A DNA stretch of 59,360 nucleotides from Phycicoccus flavus (GTDB lineage: Bacteria; Actinomycetota; Actinomycetes; Actinomycetales; Dermatophilaceae): NCBI RefSeq assembly GCF_004025965.2, contig NZ_SAYU02000020.1, positions 1 to 59,360 of the forward strand. The letters run 5' to 3'. Under the pieces are notes generated by a model. The model did no database searches and was not told where the DNA came from. It saw nothing but the letters and a program-made list of their open reading frames with translations. A program made the translations under genes and the position numbers. Positions 1-9,766 of this stretch are shown here, piece after piece; position 1 is the stretch's first letter, and every line of letters begins with the position of its first letter.

Positions 1-1283
1 CGGCTGCCTGCGTGCTCGGCCTCCCAGCGGCAGGTGCAGCGCATGCGCCCGTCCGCGGACGTCACCTCGTAGAGGTCCCCTTCGCTGCCGAGGACCCGCC
101 AGGAGCCGTCGCCGGGTGCCCGACGGACGCCGCCCTCGGCCAGCACCTTCCGGGCGGCGGCGAGGCGCGGGTTGCGGCGGATCACCTTCTCGCTGTCGAC
201 CGGCAGCTCGCGGTGGAACCAGGCCTGCTCGACGAGGTCGTACCCGAGCCGCCCGGACGCGGCGAGCCAGGCCAGCCCGGACTCAACGTCGGCGGAGGAC
301 AGCCCCGTCCTGCGGACGAGGTCGTCACGGTTGACGACGGCGTCCCAGCCGAGGTCCGCGAGCAGTCGACGCCCGTGCTCCTCGGCGTCCGGGCGGGCGA
401 GCAGCATGAGCAGCGTGCCCTCCCCCGAGAACCCGCGGTAGGGGTCCGGACTGACGACGAGGGTGAACCGCGCGCCGGGCAGCTCGAAGGTCCAGGCGCT
501 CGTGCCGCTGTCACCGACGTGGACCGTGAGCCCCCGGGCGTGCCGGGCGACGCGCTCGCAGCCGCGCAGGCGCGTGGCGCCCGCCAGCGGGATCGACCCG
601 GGGAGCTCGCGCGAGGACAGCCGCCACCCGGACGCCACGGGGAGCACGTGCACGCTGGGCCCGGGCGGGGCCACCCGGGGCAGGGAGGCCAGGAACCGCG
701 GGATCCGCGGTCCTGGCAGCTCGGCCACCCGGCGCATCCCCGCCTGCAGTGCGGGCACCTCGGCGAGACCCCGGACCCACCGGTCCGGGAGCGTCACCTT
801 GCGCTCGACGTAGGTGGAGTCCGGCGAGGACGCCCGCAGCTCGTCGGGACCGACGCTGAGGTGCAGCGGCGCGGACCTGTCGACGCGGGCGAGCGCGGTG
901 CGCAGGTCCGGGCCGATGTCGACGTTCGTCGTCCCGAAGCCCACCCCGCTGCTGCCGAGCCCCTCCGGGAGGACGTCGAACCGGGCGTGCACCCCGTTGC
1001 AGGCCGAGAACGACTCGAAGCGCAGCCGGTCCCCGCCCGCGGTGACCACCGGGTCGAGGTTGGCCAGCTTCTTGCCGAGCCCGGCGTCCGCGTACCGGCT
1101 GGCCGCGACGTCGGCCACCGCGAGGACTCCCGCCGCCGTGACGTCGGCCCGGTCCACGAACCCGCTGAAGAACGTCGGGTTGTCGACGAGCCCGGTCGGG
1201 GTCGCGCCCGGGCCGGTCGCGAGGTGGAGCCGGCCGCCCGAGGCGTCCTGGACCAGGCTCGAGGCGTACCGGTAGCCGCTCAC
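1..1283 (-). CDS. SWIM zinc-finger family protein, 3' end cut by the window edge
   Basis: About 427 residues are visible; the C-terminus lies beyond base 1. The visible protein has no membrane segment and ends in a CTCRWEAEHAG stretch: a Cys-x-Cys pair followed by a spacer, which is the first half of the SWIM signature (CxCxnCxH), a zinc-binding fold thought to contact nucleic acid or protein. The GTG start at 1283 overlaps the stop of the upstream DUF6493-like gene (GTGA), so the two are translationally coupled. Family knowledge: SWIM proteins of this size occur in operons with MoxR AAA ATPases, vWA proteins and large uncharacterised proteins (compare the E. coli yeh cluster). Those partners, if present, would lie left of this window. 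The function is unknown. Confidence 0.8.
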   Translation of the reverse strand, partial: MSGYRYASSLVQDASGGRLHLATGPGATPTGLVDNPTFFSGFVDRADVTAAGVLAVADVAASRYADAGLGKKLANLDPVVTAGGDRLRFESFSACNGVHARFDVLPEGLGSSGVGFGTTNVDIGPDLRTALARVDRSAPLHLSVGPDELRASSPDSTYVERKVTLPDRWVRGLAEVPALQAGMRRVAELPGPRIPRFLASLPRVAPPGPSVHVLPVASGWRLSSRELPGSIPLAGATRLRGCERVARHARGLTVHVGDSGTSAWTFELPGARFTLVVSPDPYRGFSGEGTLLMLLARPDAEEHGRRLLADLGWDAVVNRDDLVRRTGLSSADVESGLAWLAASGRLGYDLVEQAWFHRELPVDSEKVIRRNPRLAAARKVLAEGGVRRAPGDGSWRVLGSEGDLYEVTSADGRMRCTCRWEAEHAGS

Positions 1284-4200
1284 GAGCCCGCCCCCCGCCC
1301 GTCGAGGGCCGCGACGAGGTCCCGCGCGCCTCGATGCGCCGCCGAGGATCCCGTGGCCGCCGCCAGCCCCGCGACGCCGGGTGGCGCTGCGTCCACCGCC
1401 GAACGCGGGACCTCGTGAGCGGTCGCCGCGAGGAGCCGGACCAGGGCGGCCAGCTGCGAGGACCGTCGAGGACGGGCGCAGAAGGCGTCGACGACGGCGA
1501 GCCCGGCGGGCCACCACCACCGGAACGCTCCCGGGTGCTCCAGCAGGGCGGCGAGCCCGTTGCCGAGCCTGCCGACGCCGAGGAGCCTGGCGTCCAGAAG
1601 GAGCTCGGCGCCACGGGCCAGCAGGGCGGGCTCGAGGCGACCGTGGGCCGCGAACTCGACGGCGTGGTCCGAGACGACCCCGGGCCTCGTCCCGGAGGCC
1701 TCGACGTGCTGCAGGAGGCGGGCGTGCAGCGGCAGTCCGAACGGCCCGTGCAGGTGCCCGGGGAACGGACCCCGGTCGTGGTGCTCCCCGGGGCCCAGGG
1801 CGGTCACCGTACGGTCCGCCCACCGCGGGAACACCCGCGCGGTCTCGGCCGGCCGTCCGGGGCACCAGGGGTCCGTGCGCAGGGGCTCGGGCAGTGCGGC
1901 CAGGGTCGAGAAGGGCACGGGCGCGGTCGGCGCACCCGTCCAGCGGCCGTCCTCGTCGAGCACCGGCGTCAGCGCGGGCAGCCCACCGGCCCGCAGCCAG
2001 GTGCGGACGAGCTCACCGGCGTCCAGCGACCGGACGCCGTTGGGGTCGGTGAACCGGGGGTCGGTCCGCACCCCGTCGGGGACCTCGGACGCGCGCCGCG
2101 CGTCGGCCGGCCGCAGCCGGTGCAGCGCCTGGACGAGGTCGAGGGGCCCGACGAGGGGATGACCATCCCGCGCCTCGGCGAGCCGCCCCAGCAGGTCGTC
2201 GAGGTCGAGCGTGCCGTCCGCCCACGTCGCCGTGGCGAGCAGCACCCCACCGTCCTCGGCGACGAGGAGCGCCTCCAGGGCACGCAGGAAGGCGAGCCGC
2301 TCCAGCGGGGACTCCACCCCCGAGGGGAGGACGACGGCGTCGACCCGCGGGTCGTCCGGACCGCGCAGCCGCTCCGCCGGACGGGGCAGCTCCTCGAGCT
2401 GCCTCCGCGCCCGCGCCCGGTCGAGACCGCCGTCCAGCAGCCGGTCGAGCAGGTCGGACTCGGTGGCGACCCGGCCGTGGGCCACTCGCCAGAACACTGC
2501 CGGGTCGACGCCGGACGCCCACACGTCGACGGCGGCGACGACGTCCCCGGCCGGGTATCTGCTGGCGAGCCCTTCGAGCACGGCACGTACCGGCGGGCCG
2601 CCGTGGCGCCGGACCGCGGCCGTCGTGATGGCGAGGGAGCGGTCCGGACCGGTGACCGCGGACCGGGCGTACTGATCGCCGTGCCCGGGAGGCCGGTACG
2701 CGACGTCGGTGTCCGACCAGCGGTACTCGGCATGGGTGTGCTGGCCCGCGAGCAGCCAGCGCACCTCGTCGGCCGGCTCGACGTCCGGCATCGGCGGAGT
2801 TCGCCGGTGCTCCGGCAGCGGCGGGTAGGTCTGCGGATCCTGCCGCTCCCACAGACCCGTGACCGGCGGCGACACCGGTGCGGTTTCGTCGGACCCCGCC
2901 GACCGGCCCCCGCCGAGTGCGTCGACGAGGGCCCGTGCCTCGGCCACCGCCTTGCCGTTGCCGGGAGACCCGGCGAGGGTCAGGAGGTGCGGTGGAGGTC
3001 GTCGCCCGGGAGGCACCTCCGCGGCGTGACGCGCCATGGTGCGCAGCAGGTCCGCGGTGCCCGACGGCCGCGCGGCGGCACCGCAGACCTCGTCGACGAC
3101 CGAGAGAGCGGCGGGCCATCCCTGGCGGAGTCCGCCGCCGAGGAACAGCGCGTCGAGGGCCTCGCGCAGGTCCCGGACGGCCAGCCGGCGCTCCGCGAGC
3201 AGCTCGCGCACGGCCTCGAGCAGGTCGGCACCGCCGTCGAACTCGCCGGAGGCCATGGCGGTCAGGGTCTGCTCGACGACGATGGCCCGCATCGACCGGG
3301 TGACCTGGTTGCGGGCACCGGTCCGCAGCGCATTCCGCCAGCTGGGGCTCGGGAAGGATCTCGGCCAGTCGTCCCCCCAGGGCAGGTCGACGACGCCGGG
3401 CCGTGGTTCCAGGTCCCACAGCCCCAGGGCCACCGCCGGCTCGTCCTTGTCCGCCGGAGCGTCGCCGAGCGACGCCCGCACGGCGTCCACCGAGGCGTCG
3501 AACGCGGCGTCCTCACCGGTCCGCAGCGCGGCGAGCGCGGCGAGCGCGGCCTCGCGTCCGGCCCGCTCGACGAGGTCGCCGCGGCGCAGCGCCGACAGCA
3601 GCACCGTGCGCGGCTTCTTGTCGGGGCGCGCGGCGACGACGCGGGCCAGGTCCTCCAGGCCCGGGCCGTCGGAGACCGCCTCGAGCGCGAGCGGCAGCAG
3701 GCTCGCCGCGACGGAGCGGTCCGCGGTGGCCAACACGCCGAGCAGGTACACCAGACCGCCGGGGACCTCGTCGAGGGTCAGGTGGAGCGCCGTCGCGATC
3801 CCCCCGAGCACGCGTTGCGAGGCCGGCCTCTGGGGAGCGGTGAGCAGCCGCAGGACGTGGTCGAGGGGCGCGGCGCGGTCGACCACCCCGCGCTCGACGA
3901 GCTCGGCCACCACGGCCGGCAGGGTCGGGTACGTGCCGCACTCGCCGGACGCGAGGTAGAGCGGCAGCAGGTCCGGCATCAGCGGGTCGGCCGCCAGCCG
4001 GTCCGCGAGGTCCCCGTCCTCCACCCGGTACTCGTTCGGGTTCCCCTCCTTCGTCCCCGCCCACCACCGACCGAGGAAGGAGACGCCGGTCGGGCACGGG
4101 AGGCCGTGGTGGACGGCGGCCGCCCGGAGTACCCGCGCCAGCACGCCCTGGCAGTTCCTCGCGGACTGGCCGAGCGGGACGTGGCTCGCGGCCTCGACGA

Positions 4201-4576
4201 AGGCCGCCGCGTCGTCCCGGTCGAGGTCGCACAGCACCCGGACGAACACGTGCTCGCCAGGGTCCTGGTGATAGTCCCAGAGCTCCCACCACGGCACCCG
4301 CTTCGCCGCCATGACCGGGCCGAGCACCCACACGGCCGTCGTCGCGACGATCCACCGCGCCGTCCGGCCGACCGCGAAACGGCGATCGTGCTCGCCCTCC
4401 CCGATCACCGCCCCCAGCCGCGTCAGCATCGCGTCGGCTTCCCCCCGTCGGCCGACCCACTCCCGGGCCTCGCGGCGCCCCTGCTCGTCGAGCCCGTCCA
4501 GCAGTGCCCGGGCTGCTGCCGGGTCCCTCGCGAGCATCACCGCCTCGAGCCGGGTGGGGAAGTCCGTCGTCGTCAT
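1280..4576 (-). CDS. Large DUF6493-like protein, paralogue A
   Basis: A 1,098-residue soluble protein with no signal peptide or obvious membrane helix. The sequence is rich in Leu/Ala helical segments resembling HEAT-type repeats, with a conserved RPDKKPRT patch shared with its neighbour. I place it with the DUF6493 family from recall, so the family name is tentative. It is a clear tandem paralogue of the gene at 4614-7952: the N-termini align (TRLEAVM, ARALLDGL, GRREAREWVGRR), as do PTGVSFLGRWWAGT and QRPASQRVL. The ATG at 4576 was chosen, but an in-frame GTG at 4582 has better spacing (6 nt) from GAGGAG at 4589-4594. It overlaps the SWIM gene by 4 bp. The biochemical role is unknown. Confidence 0.8.
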   Translation of the reverse strand: MTTTDFPTRLEAVMLARDPAAARALLDGLDEQGRREAREWVGRRGEADAMLTRLGAVIGEGEHDRRFAVGRTARWIVATTAVWVLGPVMAAKRVPWWELWDYHQDPGEHVFVRVLCDLDRDDAAAFVEAASHVPLGQSARNCQGVLARVLRAAAVHHGLPCPTGVSFLGRWWAGTKEGNPNEYRVEDGDLADRLAADPLMPDLLPLYLASGECGTYPTLPAVVAELVERGVVDRAAPLDHVLRLLTAPQRPASQRVLGGIATALHLTLDEVPGGLVYLLGVLATADRSVAASLLPLALEAVSDGPGLEDLARVVAARPDKKPRTVLLSALRRGDLVERAGREAALAALAALRTGEDAAFDASVDAVRASLGDAPADKDEPAVALGLWDLEPRPGVVDLPWGDDWPRSFPSPSWRNALRTGARNQVTRSMRAIVVEQTLTAMASGEFDGGADLLEAVRELLAERRLAVRDLREALDALFLGGGLRQGWPAALSVVDEVCGAAARPSGTADLLRTMARHAAEVPPGRRPPPHLLTLAGSPGNGKAVAEARALVDALGGGRSAGSDETAPVSPPVTGLWERQDPQTYPPLPEHRRTPPMPDVEPADEVRWLLAGQHTHAEYRWSDTDVAYRPPGHGDQYARSAVTGPDRSLAITTAAVRRHGGPPVRAVLEGLASRYPAGDVVAAVDVWASGVDPAVFWRVAHGRVATESDLLDRLLDGGLDRARARRQLEELPRPAERLRGPDDPRVDAVVLPSGVESPLERLAFLRALEALLVAEDGGVLLATATWADGTLDLDDLLGRLAEARDGHPLVGPLDLVQALHRLRPADARRASEVPDGVRTDPRFTDPNGVRSLDAGELVRTWLRAGGLPALTPVLDEDGRWTGAPTAPVPFSTLAALPEPLRTDPWCPGRPAETARVFPRWADRTVTALGPGEHHDRGPFPGHLHGPFGLPLHARLLQHVEASGTRPGVVSDHAVEFAAHGRLEPALLARGAELLLDARLLGVGRLGNGLAALLEHPGAFRWWWPAGLAVVDAFCARPRRSSQLAALVRLLAATAHEVPRSAVDAAPPGVAGLAAATGSSAAHRGARDLVAALDGRGAGS

Positions 4577-4613
4577 CGTCACAGCAAGCTCCTCGACGTC
4601 GAGCGGGCGGCGG

Positions 4614-7600
4614 TCATCTCGCGGCTCCCGGACGGTCCGCGGCCATCGCGTCGACGAGCTCCGCCGTCGCGCGCCGGACGTCGTCGTCGCCGTCGGTGCG
4701 CTGGGCGAGCGCGAGCACCCCCGGTGGTGCACCGGCCAGGAACGCTGACGGGACCTCCACCGCGTAGCCGGCGAGGACCTGCAGGAGGTGCGCGACCTCC
4801 GGCGGAGGATCGTCGGCCCGGCACAGTGCGTCGGCCAGGTCCGCGCCGCAGACCCACCACCACGCGAACGCGCCGGGCGCCTCCAGGGCCAGCCGGAGAC
4901 AGGACGAGAGCTCGGCGAGCCGTAGCTCGCCCGCCCGCCACCGGCGCAGGCCCGCGGTGGTGAAGGCCCGCTGGCCGAGCCGTCGACGCTGGGCGAGGTC
5001 GGCCGCGGTCACCCACCCCTCGGGCGGGCGCGGGTTTCTCGCCCCGCCCGTGTCGGGCGACATGACGGCGATGAGCCGGTCGTGGAGCGGGACCCCACCG
5101 GTCACCGCGACGTGGCCGAGGAACATCTCCGGCGAGACCCACCTCGACCGGCCGACCTCGGCCCGGACGGTGCGGTCGGGCCAAAGGGGCATGAGCCGGG
5201 CCGTCGCCACCTCCGAGCCCGGCGCCCACGGGTCGTCGCGCAGGGCGCGTGGCAGCGCCTCGAGCGAGGTGAAGGGCACGGGCGCGACCGCCGTCGTGGA
5301 CCACTCGCCGTCGTCGTCGAGCACGGGGTCCAGGTCGGGCAGTCCGCCCGCCTCGACCCACTGCCGTACCAGGGCGCCGGCGTCCCAGGACTCCGTGAGG
5401 CCCACACTCGTGAACCGAGGGTCGGTCGGCGGGCCGTCCGGGACCTCCGCGGCCCGGGCGGGGTCGACCGGACGCATCCGGTGGAGTGCCTGCACGAGGT
5501 CGAGCGGCCCGACCGTGGCGTCCGGGTCGCTCGCCACGACGGCCAGGCGGGCCAGGAGGTCATCGAGCTCGAGCGTGACGTCGGCGCGGGTGGGCGTGCT
5601 GAGCAGCACCTCGTGGCGGTCGGACCGGGCGAGCGCCTCGATCGCCCGGAGGAAGTGCAGCTGCTCGGCACCCCCTGCGAGCCCCCTGGGCACGACGAGC
5701 CGTCCGGAGCGGTCCTGCCGGAACTCCTCCAGCCGCTGGGGGAACGGTTCCGGCAGGTCCCAGACCTCGGGCCGGCCGGCCGCCCGAGCCTCTCGGTTGT
5801 GCTCCTGCACCCACTCGCGCTCGCTCTGCACCTCCGCGCCCGCGAACGCCCAGAAGAGGTCCTCGTCCGCGCCGCGGTCGAGCCAGACGTCGACGGCGAG
5901 CATGACGTCCCCGGACCCGCCGTGCGGTCTCAGCACGTCCGTCGGGACGGCGGCGGCCACGGCCGCGCGCCCCTGCCGGTGCGCCGTCCGGACCACGTGG
6001 GCGAGCATGAGGTCGGCGGACGCCGGACCCGGGTGGGACGCGGTCCAGGCCTGGGTCGAGTGGAACAGCCCGACGGTCGACTCGGGGACGCGTCCCATCT
6101 CCTGGCCCAGACGGTGCCGCAGCTCCTCGGCGTCGTCCACTCCCGTCATCTCCCCTGGTGGCACCATCCGCTTGCGGCTCGGCAGCGCGGTGGTGCGGGG
6201 CGGCCGCCTGAGCCACAGGCCCCGCCGGTCGGCGCGGAAGGGTCGTGGCGCCGGCGAGGCGGCCAGCCGGTCCTCCAGACCGGCCTCGTCGACGTCGAGG
6301 AGGGCGCAGGCCAGGGCAGCCGCCTCGGCACGGGCCTTGCTCCGCCCCCGACCGACAGCGACGGCCGCGACCTGGGCGGGCACGGGCCAGGGGCGGGGGA
6401 CCTCGACGGCGTAGCGTCCCAGCACCCGCAGGACGTCGGCCAGGCCGGTGGGCCGCTTCGGGAGGCCGCAGAGGTCGTCGGCGACCGCGAGCGCCGCGGC
6501 CCAGCAGTGCCGCAGCCCGCCGCCGAGGAACAGGTCCTCGAGCACGGCCGCGAGGGAGGAGGTGTTGAGCAGCCCGAGGGCCGTGAGGGATCGGCACGCC
6601 TCACGCAGGGACACGCCGTCGCCGAACGTGCCGTCGTGCATGGCGGCGAGAGCCTCCCCCACGATCTGCGGCCGGCGTTCACCCGTGTGGGCGGCGCCGG
6701 ACCGCAGGACGAGGTCCCACACGATCGGACCGTGGCGCTCGTCGTCGGACCGCGGGGACGACGGCGCCTGGGGCGTGACCTCCCACAGACCGCTCGCGGC
6801 GACCGGGACGGCATCCGCCGGCGCGTCCTCCCCGAGGGCGGCGACGACGCGCGCCACGTCGGCGTCGAAGGCGGCGTCCTCACCCGTGTGCAGGAGGGCG
6901 AGCGCCCCGAGGACGGCGTCCCGTCCGGCCCGCTCGACGACGTCGTCGCGGCGCAGCGCCGACAGGAGCATCGTCCGCGGCTTCTTGTCCGGGCGGGAGG
7001 CGACGACGCGCGCGAGGTCCCCGAGCCCGGGGCGGTCGCACACGGTCTCGATCGCCAGGGGGACGAGGGCCGCGACCACGGACCGGTCCGCCGTGGCCAG
7101 GACGCCGAGCAGGTAGACCAGGCCACCCGGGACCTCGTCGGCCCGCAGCCGCAGCGCCGTGGTGATGCCGGCGAGCACGCGCTGGGAGGCCGGGCGCTGT
7201 GGAGCGGTGAGCAGCTCCAGGACGTGGTCGAGGATCTCGGTGCGGTCGACGACCCCTCGTTCCACGAGCTCGGCCACTGCGGCCGGCAGGGTCGGGTAGG
7301 TCCCGCAGTCGCCGCACGCCAGGTAGAGCGGGAGAAGATCAGGCATGAGGGGGTCGCTCGCCAGGCGGTCGGCGAGGTCCGCGTCCTGCACCCGGTACTC
7401 GTCACGCTCGCCTTCCGCCGTGCCCGCCCACCACCGGCCGAGGAACGAGACACCGGTCGGGCAGGAAAGGCCGTGGTGGACGGCGACCGCACGGAGCACG
7501 CGCGCCAGCACGCCCTGACAGTTGCGGGCATCGCCGCCGAGCGGCACGTGGCTCGCGGCCTCGACGAAGGCCGCGGCGTCGTCCCGGCCCAGCTCGCACA

Positions 7601-7952
7601 GCATCCGGACCAGGTCGGCCTCGCCGGGGTCGTCGCGGTAGTCCCAGAGCTCTCGCCACGGGACCCGGCGGGCCGCCGACACCGGGCCGAGCACCGCGAC
7701 CGCCGTCATGGCCACGATCCAGTGCGCCGTCTGGCCGACGACGAGCGACCGGTCGGAGCTGTCCTCCCGTAGCGACTGCCGGACCCGCTGCACCATCTCG
7801 TCCGAGTCCCGCCGCCGGCCGACCCACTCGCGGGCCTCGCGGCGTCCCTGATCGTCGAGCCCGTCGAGCAACGCTCTGGCCGCATCCGGGTCGCCCGTCA
7901 GCATCACGGCCTCGAGCCGTGTGGCGAAGCCGTCCGTCGTCGTGGTCAACAC
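4614..7952 (-). CDS. Large DUF6493-like protein, paralogue B
   Basis: About 1,112 residues, soluble, helical and strongly similar over most of its length to the gene 31 bp downstream, so this is a tandem duplication that has since diverged mainly in the middle and C-terminal thirds. No catalytic motif of a known enzyme family is visible. The start is uncertain: GTG at 7952 is listed; TTG at 7949 is better spaced behind the GGGGAGGG ribosome site at 7954-7961 and lines up with the paralogue's start; an upstream ATG lies at 7976. It is probably co-transcribed with the hypothetical gene at 8061-8612 and with the downstream paralogue and SWIM gene. The function is unknown. Confidence 0.8.
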   Translation of the reverse strand: MLTTTTDGFATRLEAVMLTGDPDAARALLDGLDDQGRREAREWVGRRRDSDEMVQRVRQSLREDSSDRSLVVGQTAHWIVAMTAVAVLGPVSAARRVPWRELWDYRDDPGEADLVRMLCELGRDDAAAFVEAASHVPLGGDARNCQGVLARVLRAVAVHHGLSCPTGVSFLGRWWAGTAEGERDEYRVQDADLADRLASDPLMPDLLPLYLACGDCGTYPTLPAAVAELVERGVVDRTEILDHVLELLTAPQRPASQRVLAGITTALRLRADEVPGGLVYLLGVLATADRSVVAALVPLAIETVCDRPGLGDLARVVASRPDKKPRTMLLSALRRDDVVERAGRDAVLGALALLHTGEDAAFDADVARVVAALGEDAPADAVPVAASGLWEVTPQAPSSPRSDDERHGPIVWDLVLRSGAAHTGERRPQIVGEALAAMHDGTFGDGVSLREACRSLTALGLLNTSSLAAVLEDLFLGGGLRHCWAAALAVADDLCGLPKRPTGLADVLRVLGRYAVEVPRPWPVPAQVAAVAVGRGRSKARAEAAALACALLDVDEAGLEDRLAASPAPRPFRADRRGLWLRRPPRTTALPSRKRMVPPGEMTGVDDAEELRHRLGQEMGRVPESTVGLFHSTQAWTASHPGPASADLMLAHVVRTAHRQGRAAVAAAVPTDVLRPHGGSGDVMLAVDVWLDRGADEDLFWAFAGAEVQSEREWVQEHNREARAAGRPEVWDLPEPFPQRLEEFRQDRSGRLVVPRGLAGGAEQLHFLRAIEALARSDRHEVLLSTPTRADVTLELDDLLARLAVVASDPDATVGPLDLVQALHRMRPVDPARAAEVPDGPPTDPRFTSVGLTESWDAGALVRQWVEAGGLPDLDPVLDDDGEWSTTAVAPVPFTSLEALPRALRDDPWAPGSEVATARLMPLWPDRTVRAEVGRSRWVSPEMFLGHVAVTGGVPLHDRLIAVMSPDTGGARNPRPPEGWVTAADLAQRRRLGQRAFTTAGLRRWRAGELRLAELSSCLRLALEAPGAFAWWWVCGADLADALCRADDPPPEVAHLLQVLAGYAVEVPSAFLAGAPPGVLALAQRTDGDDDVRRATAELVDAMAADRPGAAR

Positions 7953-8060
7953 ACCCTCCCCGTGTCGCCCGGGCATTCTGCCCGCTGCCGGCGGGCCCGG
8001 GGTCGGGAACAGGAGAACTCCACGCACCGGGACCTCACCTCGCGGGGCGGTGGGACGCGG

Positions 8061-8612
8061 TCACGGAACCCGGAGGGCCTCGATGACGGCCTCGCCCAGC
8101 GCGCTTTCCGCCACGTCCTCGGGGAGCAGCACCTCCGCGCCCGTGCCGTACTGGGCCTGCGTGCGGCGTGTCAGACGCTCGACGCGGATGCCGTCCGGCC
8201 CCCACCCGACCGAGACGAACCGGCCCGCCCGCGCCAGCGCCCGCCACGAGCCGAGTCCGAGAGCGGCCACCGTCGGGTCGACACCCTCGCGACGGTCACC
8301 CGGCGCCCGGCCCAGGACGACGACGCCGTCGCCGAGCCCGCGGTGGACGGCCGCCCCGAGGTCCGTCGCACCCGGCTCGCCCTCGGAGAAGGCGTGCGCC
8401 GACGACGCGGTCCAGGCGCCGTTCGTGTCCAGGTCGTAGGTGGTCACCGCCCATCGCAGTCCCACGACCGACACCTGCACGTGTCCACGGTCCACGGGTG
8501 TCCCGGGTCGCAGGCCCCGTCCGCCGAGCGCGGCGGACCACACCTGCGCGCTGTGCCGCACGAGGTCCCACCGCGTCGGCGCGTCACGACGTCGGTCGCG
8601 TCCATCCGCCAT
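8061..8612 (-). CDS. Hypothetical protein, first gene of the DUF6493/SWIM operon
   Basis: 183 residues, no membrane segment, no signal peptide, no family recognised. The N-terminal half has a WAVTTYDLDTNGAW strand-like stretch and the C-terminal half WGPDGIRVERL, suggesting a small alpha/beta protein. It begins with ATG behind a G-rich stretch (GAGAGGGGGG). It lies 108 bp upstream of the larger DUF6493-like gene in the same direction and 48 bp downstream of the cation transporter gene, so it may be read from its own promoter or by read-through. Co-location suggests it serves the same unknown system as the DUF6493-like and SWIM proteins. Confidence 0.65.
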   Translation of the reverse strand: MADGRDRRRDAPTRWDLVRHSAQVWSAALGGRGLRPGTPVDRGHVQVSVVGLRWAVTTYDLDTNGAWTASSAHAFSEGEPGATDLGAAVHRGLGDGVVVLGRAPGDRREGVDPTVAALGLGSWRALARAGRFVSVGWGPDGIRVERLTRRTQAQYGTGAEVLLPEDVAESALGEAVIEALRVP

Positions 8613-8660
8613 GCCCCACCCCCCTCTCGAACGTCCCCGTCGATGGCGCCCGGCGACGGG

Positions 8661-9677
8661 TCAGCCGCGGGAGGCGTCCTCGACGGCCGACTCGCGCGGG
8701 TCCGCGGTGACGCCGGGGCCGTCGACGCTCGGCAGGTCCGGCGAGGTGTCGAGGTCGGGCTCGAGGTAGATGACCATGTGCAGCTCGGGTGCGCACTCGC
8801 GCGCGGCGGACTCGGCCTGGTTGATGGCGCTCGTGATCTCCTCGGCGTCGTCGGTGCGCCCGACGGCGAGCTTGGCGGCGACGAGGATCTCGTCCGGGCC
8901 GAGGTGCATCGTGCGACTGTTGATGACCCGGTCGACACCCTCGGGCGACTCCAGGGCGCGCAGGATCTCGCGGCGCAGCTCCGGGGAGGCGGCCTCGCCG
9001 ACGAGCAGCGACCCCATCTCGACGGCGAGGAAGCTGGCCAGGACGATGAGCAGGACGCCGATGACGCCCGAGCCGACGCCGTCCCACACCTGGTTGGCGG
9101 TGAGGATGGTCAGGCCGATGCCGAGGAACGCGGCGGACAGGCCGATGAGCGCGCCGAAGTCCTCGAGCAGCACGACCGGCAGCTCCGGGGACTTCGTCGA
9201 GCGGATGAACCGCAGCCACGACCGGCGACCGCGGATCTTGTTCGACTGCCGGACGGCGGTGCGCAGGCTGAAGCCCTCCATGACCATCGCGGCGACGACG
9301 ACGGCCAGCGGCACCCACCACCACCTCGACTCGAACGGGTCGTAGCCGGTCTCGCCCAGCGCGGAGTGGATCTTCTCGTAAGCCTCGTAGAGGGCGAACA
9401 GGCCACCGATGACGAAGAGCATGATGGCGACGAGGAAGCTGTAGACGTAGCGCTGCTGGCCGTACCCGAACGGGTGCTCCAGCGTCGCCTCGCGGCTGGC
9501 GCGTCGGCTGCCGAGCAGCAGGAGCAGCTGGTTGCCGGTGTCAGCCACCGAGTGGATCGACTCGGCGAGCATCGAGGAGAACCCGGTGAGCAGGAAGGCG
9601 ACGAACTTCGTGACCGCCACCCCGAGGTTGGCGAGGAAGGCCGCCATGATCGCCGACTTGCTCTCCTCGTTCGCCAT
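8661..9677 (-). CDS. Cation diffusion facilitator (CDF) family transporter
   Basis: A 338-residue inner-membrane protein. CDF proteins exchange divalent metal ions (Zn, Co, Fe, Mn) for protons and export them from the cytosol. The first transmembrane hairpin carries SIHSVADTGNQ, the CDF signature with its metal-site aspartate, followed by HPFGYGQQRY, a conserved cytoplasmic loop. About six hydrophobic segments are visible, then a cytoplasmic C-terminal domain (MHLGPDEILVAAKL, LHMVIYLEPD) typical of the metal-sensing ferredoxin-like domain. The C-terminal 25 residues are acidic and probably disordered. It starts at ATG 9677, 7 nt behind a TACTGT box, so the message is probably leaderless. The metal cannot be assigned from sequence alone. 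Confidence 0.9.
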   Translation of the reverse strand: MANEESKSAIMAAFLANLGVAVTKFVAFLLTGFSSMLAESIHSVADTGNQLLLLLGSRRASREATLEHPFGYGQQRYVYSFLVAIMLFVIGGLFALYEAYEKIHSALGETGYDPFESRWWWVPLAVVVAAMVMEGFSLRTAVRQSNKIRGRRSWLRFIRSTKSPELPVVLLEDFGALIGLSAAFLGIGLTILTANQVWDGVGSGVIGVLLIVLASFLAVEMGSLLVGEAASPELRREILRALESPEGVDRVINSRTMHLGPDEILVAAKLAVGRTDDAEEITSAINQAESAARECAPELHMVIYLEPDLDTSPDLPSVDGPGVTADPRESAVEDASRG

Positions 9678-9684
9678 GGGGCCG

Positions 9685-9759
9685 ACAGTAGCGACGGGGT
9701 GCGCGGCCCGGAGCGCGCAGGTGCACGACGATCCGCGGGCCGCGGCGATCGCCTAGCGT
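9685..9759. promoter_or_regulatory. Divergent leaderless promoters of the CDF and YbaK-type genes
   Basis: On the minus strand TACTGT (9690 down to 9685) lies 7 nt before the transporter ATG; on the plus strand TAGCGT (9754-9759) lies 7 nt before the ATG at 9767. Both match the actinobacterial -10 consensus TANNNT at the spacing expected when transcription starts on the start codon. No Shine-Dalgarno sequence is seen for either gene. No convincing -35 boxes are visible. Confidence 0.55.
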
Positions 9760-9766
9760 GGGCCGC

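Noticed and set aside
1334-4963. Very long open frame on the plus strand opposite the DUF6493-like gene
   Set aside because: Antisense shadow of very GC-rich coding DNA: Arg/Gly/Pro-rich translation with no family likeness, while the opposite strand gives a coherent protein. The same applies to 5082-7772, 7962-10256, 46586-49090 and 48955-51414.
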